This document shows, piece after piece, positions 9,334-17,970 of a stretch of 63,320 nucleotides of DNA. The notes beneath the pieces are model-generated. The model made no database searches. It had not been told where the DNA came from and was given only the letters and a program-made list of their open reading frames with translations. Both the position numbers and the translations under genes were made by a program. Source of the DNA: Desulfosporosinus lacus DSM 15449 (lineage in GTDB: Bacteria > Bacillota > Desulfitobacteriia > Desulfitobacteriales > Desulfitobacteriaceae); contig NZ_FQXJ01000024.1 in assembly GCF_900129935.1 (NCBI RefSeq), positions 1-63,320 on the forward strand, read 5' to 3'. Each line of letters starts with the position of its first letter. The first letter of the stretch is position 1.

Positions 9334-9906
9334 TTAGATAAATTTTAATATATCATTTTGCATATCCATAAGTTCATCTAGTAAAACTGGAATTGTTCCT
9401 ATTCCTAGGAATCCGTATATTTCCTTTGCTTTGTCATATAAAGTTGTATCTGCTGTTACAAAATATGTACATTTTGAAGCAAAAGAAAGATGATCATCTT
9501 CGTATATCCATGAAATAAATACATGATAATGCAATTCTGCATACATTGATTCTAAGCCCTGTTGATTAGAAATCTTGCATGCTGCATCCAAAAGAGAAAA
9601 CAATTCACATGGCAGAATTCGGCATATATCGCACTTCATTTTATCTGCATCAAGCTTCACTTCATTTTCTTCAAATAGTTCTAACAAATCTTTTAAAATA
9701 GAACAAAATCTATTCTTATATTCACAATCGCATTGGACTAAAACCTTATTATAAAATGCCTTTATAAGCCAGTAATAACTTTTCAATTCCAATAGAGTTG
9801 CATATCTGTTATTGGTCTCAGGTTCTGATTGTGTTAATTCATTCTGTAATATACCAATATGTTGCAACAATAACCCACAATAATCACATCGTTCGAAATT
9901 ATCCAT
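9334..9906 (-). CDS. putative PIN-like protein
   Basis: A 190-residue protein without a firm family. The last 60 residues (SWIYEDDHLSFASKCTYFVTADTTLYDKAKEIYGFLGIGTIPVL) resemble the end of a PIN-type RNase: acidic residues before a hydrophobic strand and the TADTTL motif followed by a helix. The first half has CDYC at 7-10 and further cysteine pairs (CDC, CDIC) that could bind zinc. It starts one base after the stop of the upstream membrane gene, with GGAAAGG as ribosome site, so the two are translated together. A toxin or RNase role is inference. Confidence 0.5.
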   Translation of the reverse strand: MDNFERCDYCGLLLQHIGILQNELTQSEPETNNRYATLLELKSYYWLIKAFYNKVLVQCDCEYKNRFCSILKDLLELFEENEVKLDADKMKCDICRILPCELFSLLDAACKISNQQGLESMYAELHYHVFISWIYEDDHLSFASKCTYFVTADTTLYDKAKEIYGFLGIGTIPVLLDELMDMQNDILKFI

Positions 9907-9907
9907 C

Positions 9908-10361
9908 CTATACCTTTCCAGCTCTTACTAATATCTTTTTATATCTTTTTCCTTCGCTGTCCTCAACAAATGCAAATACTTTAGTTGAAGTATTAATCTT
10001 TTTATTTTCGATTACTTCTCTCATTCCCTCTATGTGGAAATATTGAGAAGTTGTTTCACCCAGTTTTAGTATCACCTGGCTTTCAAAGATCGTATTCTTG
10101 TTGATGTATACTATTTTCCCAATCAAAAACCTATCGTTTTCACATTTATATCACGATTTCCCACATTTGTTGCTGTTATATGCAGCCCGACTCCGTCCTC
10201 CGAAACACAGCTTCCACACACAACAAGTATTTTTTCTTATATGGTAAACGAGCTGTGTGTACTGAGACTATAACTGCCAAAATACTTACAAATAAAGTGA
10301 GTGCCGAAAGCAATAGTGAAACGAATCCATTATTAAGATTACACCATTCTATAAATTCCAA
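9908..10361 (-). pseudogene. small one-pass membrane protein, interrupted by a -1 frameshift in an A6 run
   Basis: The first frame (from ATG at 10361) gives residues 1-44 with one long membrane segment (FVSLLLSALTLFVSILAVIV) and then RLPYKKK. It stops soon after (TESGCI). Shifting -1 at the run of six A codes a smooth continuation (ILVVCGSCVSEDGVGLHITATNVGN...) that joins without a stop to the frame ending at 9908, for about 150 residues. One lost A, a sequencing error, or programmed -1 slippage on the A run would all explain it. The upstream box lies 138 bp from the start and the PIN-like gene follows by one base. Confidence 0.7.
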
Positions 10362-10763
10362 ATATCTGCATCCTTATTCCTTCATATATACTTGGCTTTC
10401 CAGATTTACATAAGTACAATAAATTCCTGTTTATGCGCCTATTATATGAATACCCAAAACCTAGATTTATCGTAAATAACTTCGCATTATTAGCCTAACT
10501 GAATATGTATAAGAGGAAGCTACCCTTGCGTTGTAACATGCATGTGCCACATCAAAAATGAAATAATTCCTCCAAAACTCCATTAAACAAGCATTAATCG
10601 CTGTTCACTTCTAATAATTATTAATTATCTATTTTGAATTTAAGTGTAAGTGTCATATAACATTTATTTATTCTAAGTTCCGAGAACTGCCTGTTAGCTG
10701 AATTTTACGATCCCACAAAGCTCCCATAACGAAGTCTAGAGCAAATGTCATCTCATTCTTCTC
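10362..10763. other. 402-bp spacer with GTTAGGC-box copy 4
   Basis: No supported gene. CATTATTAGCCTAAC lies at 10485-10499, followed by a TATGTATAAGAGGAAGC stretch; the minus-strand reading matches copies 1 and 3 over about 35 bases. The part next to the PIN gene is AT-rich, with a CTGTTAGCTG word near 10690 that could be the opposite arm of the repeat. Confidence 0.55.
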
Positions 10764-13700
10764 CTATTCAACATCCAAATAATCAAAGTGGCCGAGCCGC
10801 AGCAGATTTTCCTTGGCGTGTTCAGCATTTTCGCGAACCTGAGGGTCTTCAGCATTCAAGCCAGCCTTTAAAATAGGCGTTGCATCGTTGGCAGAAATGT
10901 ACATCTGGGGGCTTTGGTCCATGGCAATTGTGATTTTCGCAAAACATTCGACAACTAAAGCAAGGTGATCCGGAAGCAGTTTGTTTAAAGCTCTTACCCG
11001 TAGGGAATGCCTTACATCCTTCCCACGCTCAAGATCAAGAATTTTCGAGTAAGATTGCAAACGCCAGTTAGGGTCAAGGCATTCAGCTTCCAACCAAAAG
11101 GTAAATTCCTGAAGCTCCAGCGGCTCAGCTACTTCGACGCGCCAATCGAAAAAGGCGATAACGCGATCGGTCAAAACTTTATCCAAATGTCTGCCGCTAT
11201 TTCTCAGTGAGCGACCAACATGATCGAAGAGCTGAGCCCAACGTTTCCGGTCGTCGTTGGTCTTGTTATAAAAGCGCTCCAGAAGGCTTCCATCACATGA
11301 TAAAGGGTAAACATCCCAAAGGTAGTAGGTGAAAAGATGTTGGCCTAACCTGTCGACAAACTCCTTACTGTTGTCTTTTTCTGCCGTTAGAGCATTCAGG
11401 TTCTCTATCGCGTATTCAAACTCACCCAACAGGATTTCAAATGTAAGCTTGACCGGTTGGTTGAAGCGAATATAGCTGCCAAACGCATCCCGCCAAACAA
11501 CTTTATTTCCCTGCGGGAAAAAGCTCTCTCGATGTTCAATTGCCCAATCCCTATTGAGGGCACAGAGGTTTCCGAAGTGCAACCCCAATAGCGCATGTTC
11601 AGGTCGGGACAACGGGATTTCAGCATCGTTTGCTATACGCTTCGCGAGGATGTCAGTCACTTCTGGCAAATTATCTACTGGTAAATGACGGTGAACCCAA
11701 AAACCGAAATTGACAAGTGATTCGAGTGCCCGACTGCGGGTGTTGTTGATAGCCTCGGTGATTGGGTCATCTTGGTTGAGCAGCACAGGGCAGTCATGGT
11801 CAAGTCGCCAGTCAAACTGACTGCACGCCTGTCGAAGAAGATCGGCAAGGCCGTCCCTTGTTGTAACAGGCGCATTCGTATCCTTGTTTACGCAGGCGTC
11901 GATAAAATCAACCACGGCCCTGCGTGAGCTGCTCCAGTCTGGATGGTCACGTGATTCGTCTCGCGGCTCGGGTTGACCTTCCACTCGCGCCGAGTCTGGA
12001 TGCGACAATACCCAAGCACAGAACTCTATCCATTGGTCCAGGTTGTCAAAATTCTTCTCCTTGATGAATTCAAGCATGGCCTTGAGTATTGCGGTGACAT
12101 AGATCGGTCGTTCAATCCTGTCACGGTTCGTCATCCAGAAAGCCATAAGTTCTACATCTTGCACAATCTTCTCTTTGAATAGGGACTGAAAGACTCGAGC
12201 AAGCGCGGAGATATTGATTTCAATTAGCCAATTGTCCTTGTCATGATGCTCCTCGTCCCAGTCGTTCAGATAGGTCAGAAGCTCCTCATCAGTAAGGTTT
12301 TCGAGATCTTCAGCTGACTTAGGACTCCGGTAGTTGACAAAGCCACTGGTTACCTTGCCGTTGGGTGAATAGCTGTCATCGGTAACAGCTTCAAGCTGGG
12401 CTTCGCCTTCCAGCTCATAGAAATAACGCCGAACGTCTCCGCTTAGCAGTGCTGCAAATGGGCGTAGCTGCCTGCGATGGAAATAGCGCTGGCGTTGTTG
12501 AAAAGCCTCATCGCAGTAACGCTCACCCATCCATTCACGGAAATCCTCTTTCGAAGGCCCGTTGAGAATGGCATCGAAAATACCCTTTCGTTCGTCCTCA
12601 CTGAGCAATCGGGGGCCGAAGTGTTCGCTGGCCTTGCGGATCATCAATTGGAATTCGTAGTGGTGCTCCCATTTTGAAAAATCATCATGCCCGAGGATCT
12701 CTTCCCGTATCCACTGGAGGGTCTGGTCACTCTGATGTGATGCATAAAGGTGCTGACGCAGACGCTTAAACACCTCCCAGCGATGATTTCGTAATGCCTG
12801 ATCCAGGGCGTCAATGGATTCCGGAGCTTTGTCATAGACCTGTTCACAGGCATAGGTCAGTGTCTGCACCAGGGTTTCCTTCACATCCTGATAGTCACGA
12901 TCCGGTTTATCTAACCTCCGACACCAGATTTCCGAATAGTCCTGGCCTCTCCCTTTGTCAAAATCTTCCGGATCCATTCCCAGCCGGATCATGCTTGCCA
13001 CCGCGTCAATCAAGATGCGGGCAACTTGATATGGCTCATGCTCGGCCAAGGGGCGAACACCTTTTTCAAGGATTTGTTGATATTCCCATTGATCGAAACG
13101 CGGGATCGGTTCTAGCGAAGTGTTCCAAGCTTCCGGATTTTCTTTACGTCGGGACCGCTTTTCCTGTTCACGAGGATCTCTACGGAACTCAACAATCTTG
13201 AGTAATAAGGCAGGTGCAACTTCGGAAAGCTGTGAATCAAAAATAAATGACTTCTTCAGCAAACTAATGATGAGTTCATGACCCCATTGGTAGTTTCCAA
13301 TAAAGGATGTAATAAATCGAGAAAATATTAAGACCGCCTCAGCCGAGTCAGCTTTTAACACAATCTTCAAGATTCCTTCCAAAACTCGAAAATTATCCGT
13401 ATTCGGAATCCTTGAAATTTGATCCATTACCTCAGCAGGCGCAGCGTCAAAAATGCGTATCAGATACTCGATGGGAGGCCACGATGGAACAACATAATGT
13501 CCTTCTATGGTCTGCTCTACGTCGGGCGGATTGAGAAAAAATCCTCTTTCCGAAAGATGGTTTAACCAAACAGCAACGTTAGCATTTTGGAAAAAGAAAT
13601 CGTAATTAGATCCTCTGTTCTCCAACAGTTGCATGACCCGCTCAACTTCAATTGGAGTCACCTGGCTCCCGCGTGCTAGTATGGCCTTCATTTCCGTCAG

Positions 13701-14351
13701 ATCTTCGGTTGTAATGGGTTTAGTAAGATCAACGTCACCTGGTAATCTTTCTTCTCCTGACAATTCCGGTTGAAACGCCTCGATGTACTTTCCTAGATCA
13801 GGGAAATACAAGATAAAGCGCCTGCTCGCGCAGGCTTGCCTAAAGTCATCATCAAAACCGATGACGGCAATGTTTGCATGGTGCTGCTTATGATACTGGT
13901 CTAGTGCGCTGATAATAAATGCGTCTGGAAATTCTTTCAGTTTACTTTTTGAGAAAGGAGGGCGGATTTCAAAATACCAGTCTACAACATCTTCAAGATT
14001 GCCAGCAATAGGTAGCTTCTCAACGACAAAATGCTCTTTGAAGGAAGACCATTGGCGTTTCATCTCTTCTATGCATTTCTTTTCCAGCTCTTTTTGTGAC
14101 GGGAGATCAACAAGGGCCAAGTTGTTGACAGGGTATGACTTATGAGCGTTTGTGACGGCTTTAGCGGCCTTTTCAGCCTCTCCTTCAAAATGACGAAATA
14201 ACTCGCGCTCCATAATCACCGGAATAAGCAGGCGTAGACCGCCTTTGGCAAATGTCCCCGTTAAGACGGTAAATGCCTTTGTGTCAAAACGGAGCCCTTG
14301 TCTTTTGAAGAACTCAGTGTCGATATAAAGACAGGTCGGAATATGTCTCAT
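10764..14351 (-). CDS. giant PIN-domain protein (DUF4935-like N-terminus)
   Basis: A 1,195-residue protein. The first 200 residues look like a PIN RNase: CLYIDTEFF (first acidic residue), LLIPVIMERELFRHF, FPDAFIISALDQY and IAVIGFDDDFRQAC, giving the usual spaced acidic residues. About 950 residues of alpha-helical sequence follow, with no named domain. Large PIN proteins of this kind turn up in defence islands; target RNA is unknown. The ORF opens at a GTG at 14480 without a good site. I prefer the ATG at 14351, which has GAGGCGAGG upstream and overlaps the stop of a leader ORF by ATGA. GC content and codon use are visibly higher than in its AT-rich neighbours, which suggests recent transfer. 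Confidence 0.7.
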   Translation of the reverse strand: MRHIPTCLYIDTEFFKRQGLRFDTKAFTVLTGTFAKGGLRLLIPVIMERELFRHFEGEAEKAAKAVTNAHKSYPVNNLALVDLPSQKELEKKCIEEMKRQWSSFKEHFVVEKLPIAGNLEDVVDWYFEIRPPFSKSKLKEFPDAFIISALDQYHKQHHANIAVIGFDDDFRQACASRRFILYFPDLGKYIEAFQPELSGEERLPGDVDLTKPITTEDLTEMKAILARGSQVTPIEVERVMQLLENRGSNYDFFFQNANVAVWLNHLSERGFFLNPPDVEQTIEGHYVVPSWPPIEYLIRIFDAAPAEVMDQISRIPNTDNFRVLEGILKIVLKADSAEAVLIFSRFITSFIGNYQWGHELIISLLKKSFIFDSQLSEVAPALLLKIVEFRRDPREQEKRSRRKENPEAWNTSLEPIPRFDQWEYQQILEKGVRPLAEHEPYQVARILIDAVASMIRLGMDPEDFDKGRGQDYSEIWCRRLDKPDRDYQDVKETLVQTLTYACEQVYDKAPESIDALDQALRNHRWEVFKRLRQHLYASHQSDQTLQWIREEILGHDDFSKWEHHYEFQLMIRKASEHFGPRLLSEDERKGIFDAILNGPSKEDFREWMGERYCDEAFQQRQRYFHRRQLRPFAALLSGDVRRYFYELEGEAQLEAVTDDSYSPNGKVTSGFVNYRSPKSAEDLENLTDEELLTYLNDWDEEHHDKDNWLIEINISALARVFQSLFKEKIVQDVELMAFWMTNRDRIERPIYVTAILKAMLEFIKEKNFDNLDQWIEFCAWVLSHPDSARVEGQPEPRDESRDHPDWSSSRRAVVDFIDACVNKDTNAPVTTRDGLADLLRQACSQFDWRLDHDCPVLLNQDDPITEAINNTRSRALESLVNFGFWVHRHLPVDNLPEVTDILAKRIANDAEIPLSRPEHALLGLHFGNLCALNRDWAIEHRESFFPQGNKVVWRDAFGSYIRFNQPVKLTFEILLGEFEYAIENLNALTAEKDNSKEFVDRLGQHLFTYYLWDVYPLSCDGSLLERFYNKTNDDRKRWAQLFDHVGRSLRNSGRHLDKVLTDRVIAFFDWRVEVAEPLELQEFTFWLEAECLDPNWRLQSYSKILDLERGKDVRHSLRVRALNKLLPDHLALVVECFAKITIAMDQSPQMYISANDATPILKAGLNAEDPQVRENAEHAKENLLRLGHFDYLDVE

Positions 14352-14425
14352 AAAATGCCTCGCCTCATCTCTATCGCTGTTATTATATCGCGAGAGGTCT
14401 TGCAGTATGGCAAGAATATTATCAT
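14348..14425 (-). CDS. leader peptide coupled to the giant PIN gene
   Basis: A 25-codon ORF (begins MIIFLPYCK, ends MRRGIL) with an AAGGAGG site ten bases before its ATG, the best ribosome site near this gene. Its TGA overlaps the ATG at 14351 as ATGA, a classic translational-coupling junction. The alternative is that the AAGGAGG is chance and the PIN protein starts at the distant GTG in another frame. Confidence 0.5.
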   Translation of the reverse strand: MIIFLPYCKTSRDIITAIEMRRGIL

Positions 14426-14511
14426 TGTAAAACGTCCTCCTTAGTAGCCTACGCCGTTTTTTTATGTGGGCAAATACCACTCTAGGTGCACCAGCTAGTC
14501 TGGTATTACTT

Positions 14512-14584
14512 ATAACGTTCAGGGGTTAGCGATGTCGGGCTTGTCCCACGATGACTACTCCCGATGTTGCTAACCCCTTGTTAT
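14512..14584. repeat. stepped imperfect palindrome upstream of the PIN unit (attC-like fold)
   Basis: Three nested arm pairs: ATAAC (14512-14516) with GTTAT (14580-14584), GGGGTTAGC (14522-14530) with GCTAACCCC (14569-14577), and TCGGG (14535-14539) with CCCGA (14560-14564), separated by short unpaired steps and a 20-base loop. This two-box hairpin is the layout of integron attC sites. No T-run follows on either strand, so a terminator is less likely. The rest of 14426-14964 holds no gene. Confidence 0.6.
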
Positions 14585-14882
14585 CTGACCTAAAAGACAA
14601 TCTAATCATCTCATAAGATGCCCACGAAGTAAGGGGAATCTTGTCTAATTAGATAAAAAGCACTTCTACCGAGACGGCGAAGGCTTTACTACAATCATGA
14701 TTTACATTTTATTACTTTTCTTTAAGCATAAACCATGTATCTTCTTGATTCTGCACAGAAGATTAACAATGTATAAAATTATCTTCACAGATCATTATTG
14801 ATAATTTCAATTCTTTATATATATTCATTCCCCTCGAGCAATACTTAAGGACGGTCGCCGGTTGAGAATTCGAAAATCATAT

Positions 14883-14925
14883 TACCTAAATATGGATAAT
14901 AGGAACCAGGCAATTACCGAGTACC
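14883..14925 (-). repeat. degenerate GTTAGGC-box repeat, copy 5
   Basis: TACCTAAATATGGATAATAGGAA followed by CAATTACCGAG. It matches copies 1 and 3 over the GGATAATxxGAA and ATTACCGA parts, but the box itself has changed to ACCTAAA. It lies just downstream of the GNAT gene ending at 14965. Confidence 0.45.
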
Positions 14926-14964
14926 CTACGCTTAATCAGAAAAATTCGACTTGTTTTACAGAGA

Positions 14965-15492
14965 TCATGGCCATTGGGTGTAATTCTCAAAAGAATAAAT
15001 GTACCGTATATCAGTAAGTTGTTTTCCCATAATTTCGCAAATACATTCATCTTTATTACATTGCAACTTATTTTTTTCGTAGAAATGTCTTGCTCTTAGA
15101 TTTTCCTTAAGTACCCATAAGTAAATGTTTTTATAGCCAGATTGTTTTAAATCAAATAAAGCAATTTCTAACAGCTTATTACCACATCCTTTACCGAAAT
15201 ATTCAGGCAAAAGATAAATAGAAACAATTTCGCCCCAATCTGGCAGAGATTTATCTCTAGATTTTCCATAAGTAACACAGCCAATAGTTCTGTCGTTTTC
15301 AAAAAAAATCTGAGTTGTTAATACATCATCTTTTATCCAATTTTCAAAAGCTGATATCCAAAAATCTTCTTTAAGATCATCCAAGTAAGCTTGTGGAATA
15401 ATTCCCTTATAAGCCGACTTCCAGCTTAACGCGTGAATACGGCTGATATGTTTGACATCGTGAAGCGTTGCTTTTCTGATTTCCATATTCAC
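14965..15492 (-). CDS. GNAT family N-acetyltransferase
   Basis: A 175-residue protein with a complete GNAT fold: IRKATLHDVKHISRIHALSWKSAYKG at the start, IFFENDRTIGCVTYGKSR, VSIYLLPEYFGKGCGNKLLEIAL (acetyl-CoA loop GKGCGNKL at about 108-115), and LRARHFYEKNKLQ near the end. It acetylates an unknown small molecule or protein. A GGAGGTG site is placed seven bases before the ATG. It forms a single-gene unit whose GTTAGGC box lies 117 bp upstream. Confidence 0.88.
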   Translation of the reverse strand: MNMEIRKATLHDVKHISRIHALSWKSAYKGIIPQAYLDDLKEDFWISAFENWIKDDVLTTQIFFENDRTIGCVTYGKSRDKSLPDWGEIVSIYLLPEYFGKGCGNKLLEIALFDLKQSGYKNIYLWVLKENLRARHFYEKNKLQCNKDECICEIMGKQLTDIRYIYSFENYTQWP

Positions 15493-15594
15493 ACCTCCAT
15501 AACATAACTAAATTATGTATGATCTTTAATACACATTTTCGAATGCGTCACAGTTCCCATTTTTTGTTCCTTAACCTAGTTTATCGGAACTTAT

Positions 15595-15609
15595 CATTAT
15601 TAGCCTAAC
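15595..15609 (-). repeat. GTTAGGC-box intergenic repeat, copy 6
   Basis: CATTATTAGCCTAAC, identical to copies 2 and 4. Next to it GGGCATAGTATGC forms an inverted repeat with TATACGATGCCC at 16296-16307, on the far side of the intron fragment, so a palindrome may have been split by the intron. Confidence 0.6.
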
Positions 15610-15770
15610 GGGCATAGTATGCGCAGTGCTTCGACGGTAAGCAGTTTATATAAGTTTCCAAACAGGTGAGTTTTGTTTACTGTTGCTTTTTTTGCTATTC
15701 CCCGCAGGGAGGTTTGCCAGCATATTTCCGATCCGACATATCCGGTGCGGGTTTCCTTTACAGGCTGCAT
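15600..15770 (-). pseudogene. group II intron reverse transcriptase, N-terminal fragment
   Basis: ATG at 15770 opens a 56-codon frame (MQPVKETRTGYVGSEIC, then SLRGIAKKA and HLFGNLYKLLTVEAL) that matches the conserved N-terminus of group II intron maturases. The frame then runs into the GTTAGGC repeat and stops (RILCPLG). All polymerase, maturase and endonuclease domains are missing, so it cannot be active. Confidence 0.75.
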
Positions 15771-16232
15771 ACTCTTGTTAACCCTTCCCCATGTAGCCGG
15801 TTATCCCGACCTCAGAGTACTGTGAGTTAATCCGACTCCCTGCTGGTCTTCAGTCTTCCTTTTTTCGATTGGTAAGTCTTACCGGTCTTGTCGGAACCAA
15901 CTGGGTCTCCCAAATTCCTGATCTCTTTCACTATACATGCCATGTTCTCTGACCCCGACAGGCCTCCGGAGTCTCACCTTTAATGATTCCTTTATATTGA
16001 CTTCCGTGACGTTAAACACGTGGTTACCTGCACTTTGTCCGTTTGCGAACACACGTTAACGAGGCTGAATGTGCTTCAGGAGTTATGGTCCTCCTTATGG
16101 CCTATATGGTTCTCTGTGTACACTTCATTGCTGTTACCAGTTTCGGCGCAACACTCGATATGTGTGGCTGGTTTAGGCCTTGCCCAACAAGGACTTTTAC
16201 CTTGTAAGAAATACCAAGCTTTCTTAGCGTAC
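15600..16232 (-). mobile_element. 5' fragment of a group II intron
   Basis: Read on the minus strand from 16232, the sequence begins GTACGCTAAG, close to the GUGYG intron start, then carries an AAGGTAAAAGTCCTTG stem as in domain I of bacterial group II introns. About 460 bases later it enters the maturase start. Domains IV (most) to VI are absent, so the copy is a dead 5' relic. It lies between the 482-residue gene and the GNAT gene, abutting a GTTAGGC repeat. Confidence 0.7.
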
Positions 16233-16314
16233 TAACATACCGAGTGTTACTGAAATCTGGTTATTACTTTCATATTTTCTCATATTTAGTCTGTTATACG
16301 ATGCCCATTTTTTC

Positions 16315-17763
16315 CTAAGCAATAATGCGTAAAATATTATCTACTTTCTCTCTAATCCGATGGTCATCCCTTAGTCTGTCAAGTCTACCAGAGGTTTCAA
16401 TATCAATAATAAGCTCTTTAACAGCAGGAGAAGAAACCTTTTGTTTCATCAGGTTTAATAATTCTTTGAACTTTTTTTGGCACAAGGTAAATTGTAGAAG
16501 ACTACTAATTCTCTCATCATCAAAAGACAATATGGCAAGAAGTGCTTGGTCAGGGTCAAATTTTCCTAATAATTCTATATAAACTACTTCAGCATTCCAA
16601 GCAACTCCATTTCCATTTGTTAAAAATACTTCAACTAGACCTAATACATAATAATGATTTATCTGCTTAGGGATTTTAACTTGTCCGACAAGTCTTTTAA
16701 GTTCACGTGCAAATGGAGGTTCATTATAAAAATTATTATGACCCCAATGGACAGCGGTTAAGTTTTCAACTGCGGCTTGGATTTCCACAGCCCGTAAATC
16801 GTCTGGAATATAGGATGCACCCGATACCAAGTCAAGAAACTGTCGTGCTAATGTTTTTTCATCCTGATCATTATTTGCAACGAATTTACCATATTTTATT
16901 CCAAACTGTTGTCGGGTTTTTTCATCTACCCTACCCCAAAGGAATGGAAGAAGATTATGAATGTTTTGGCGGGTTTGAGAATCTGTAGTTGTTCGAGTAT
17001 ATATGCCGTAGAATCCAGATGCTAAATTATTCACTTGATCCTGTGTTAGATTCATAAAAAAAGCAGCAATTTCCTTTGCCTGCGGATCTGATATTGAGGA
17101 AGTCTTAATATTACTGAGTAATCGTTTGATTTCAACTACAATATTAGATAACGGCAGAGAAATAACTTCTCTGATACATGTCTCTAACCAAGATACCAAT
17201 TGAAGACCTGTAATTTCATTCTGGTTAGGGTGAGCAGCACTTGCCCAGTTTCTCATATATCTAATAAAGTCCAAGTGTTTGAAGCCTAACTCTGAAATTA
17301 ATTCTATTTCCCTGGCACCATGAATAAGCTCGTTATCATCAATTTTAACTAGGTCATTTTCATTATCGAGTTTCTTTCGTTTTTCGGGATTGCTAACAGC
17401 ATTATCATAAAAGTAAGACAAATCGTATTGAGCGACTCTACGTCTTAAATCAGAGATAGTTTCGTCCCATAGGTAGTTTAACGCTGCATCAAACAGACCA
17501 CTAGCAACTGCAGCAATAAACTTAGATATATAAACCGATGTACTCCTTCGTTCCATCTCGACTTGGTCGACTACAATGCCGATATTATTAAAAACCGCTA
17601 CTCTTTGTGAAATTGGAACTAATATTGATTGCGATGGTAATCCGTGCTTTTGTAATAGACCCATTAGTGAAGCCTCAAAGTTACTAATTTGGGGTAAATT
17701 TGTTTGTCTAACCGCGATATCTAATGGTTCAATAATCTCTACTTGCTCTTCTTTTTTTGACAC
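16315..17763 (-). CDS. uncharacterised protein with Rx6H (HEPN-like) motif
   Basis: A 482-residue cytosolic protein that I cannot place in a named family. At about 165-180 it reads DFIRYMRNWASAAHPNQ, in which R and H are separated by six residues as in the Rx4-6H active site of HEPN RNases. The rest is mostly helical. A role in RNA cleavage or defence is inference from this motif and the neighbourhood. The ORF opens at a TTG, but AGGAGG eight bases before the GTG at 17763 favours that start. Its stop lies just before the palindrome next to the intron relic. Confidence 0.5.
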   Translation of the reverse strand: MSKKEEQVEIIEPLDIAVRQTNLPQISNFEASLMGLLQKHGLPSQSILVPISQRVAVFNNIGIVVDQVEMERRSTSVYISKFIAAVASGLFDAALNYLWDETISDLRRRVAQYDLSYFYDNAVSNPEKRKKLDNENDLVKIDDNELIHGAREIELISELGFKHLDFIRYMRNWASAAHPNQNEITGLQLVSWLETCIREVISLPLSNIVVEIKRLLSNIKTSSISDPQAKEIAAFFMNLTQDQVNNLASGFYGIYTRTTTDSQTRQNIHNLLPFLWGRVDEKTRQQFGIKYGKFVANNDQDEKTLARQFLDLVSGASYIPDDLRAVEIQAAVENLTAVHWGHNNFYNEPPFARELKRLVGQVKIPKQINHYYVLGLVEVFLTNGNGVAWNAEVVYIELLGKFDPDQALLAILSFDDERISSLLQFTLCQKKFKELLNLMKQKVSSPAVKELIIDIETSGRLDRLRDDHRIREKVDNILRIIA

Positions 17764-17839
17764 ACTAACCAATCCTCCTAAATATTGTTTCTTATTCTTC
17801 CATATTACAGCACATTGACCCCAGATTAAAAATGGGTTA

Positions 17840-17958
17840 GTACAACGTCCCGCGCGTTACCGAAGTCTGGTTATTACATTCATAATACAAAATTTTGGTA
17901 ATAAGCTATTAAGCGACGTATCGTGTCCCGTTATTCACAGTGCGCCCGGATGGCGCAC
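17840..17958 (-). repeat. stepped palindrome and GC-rich hairpin between unknown genes
   Basis: On the minus strand, GTGCGCC (paired with GGCGCAC; 17940-17958) follows the stop at 17971 by 12 bases. Further on, ACGTC and TTACC arms pair with GGTAA and GACGT arms (within about 17840-17925) as a two-step palindrome. GTAATAACCAGACTTCGGTAAC here is repeated with few changes at 16244-16265, downstream of the next gene. Confidence 0.5.
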
Positions 17959-17970
17959 CCCCGAATCCTT

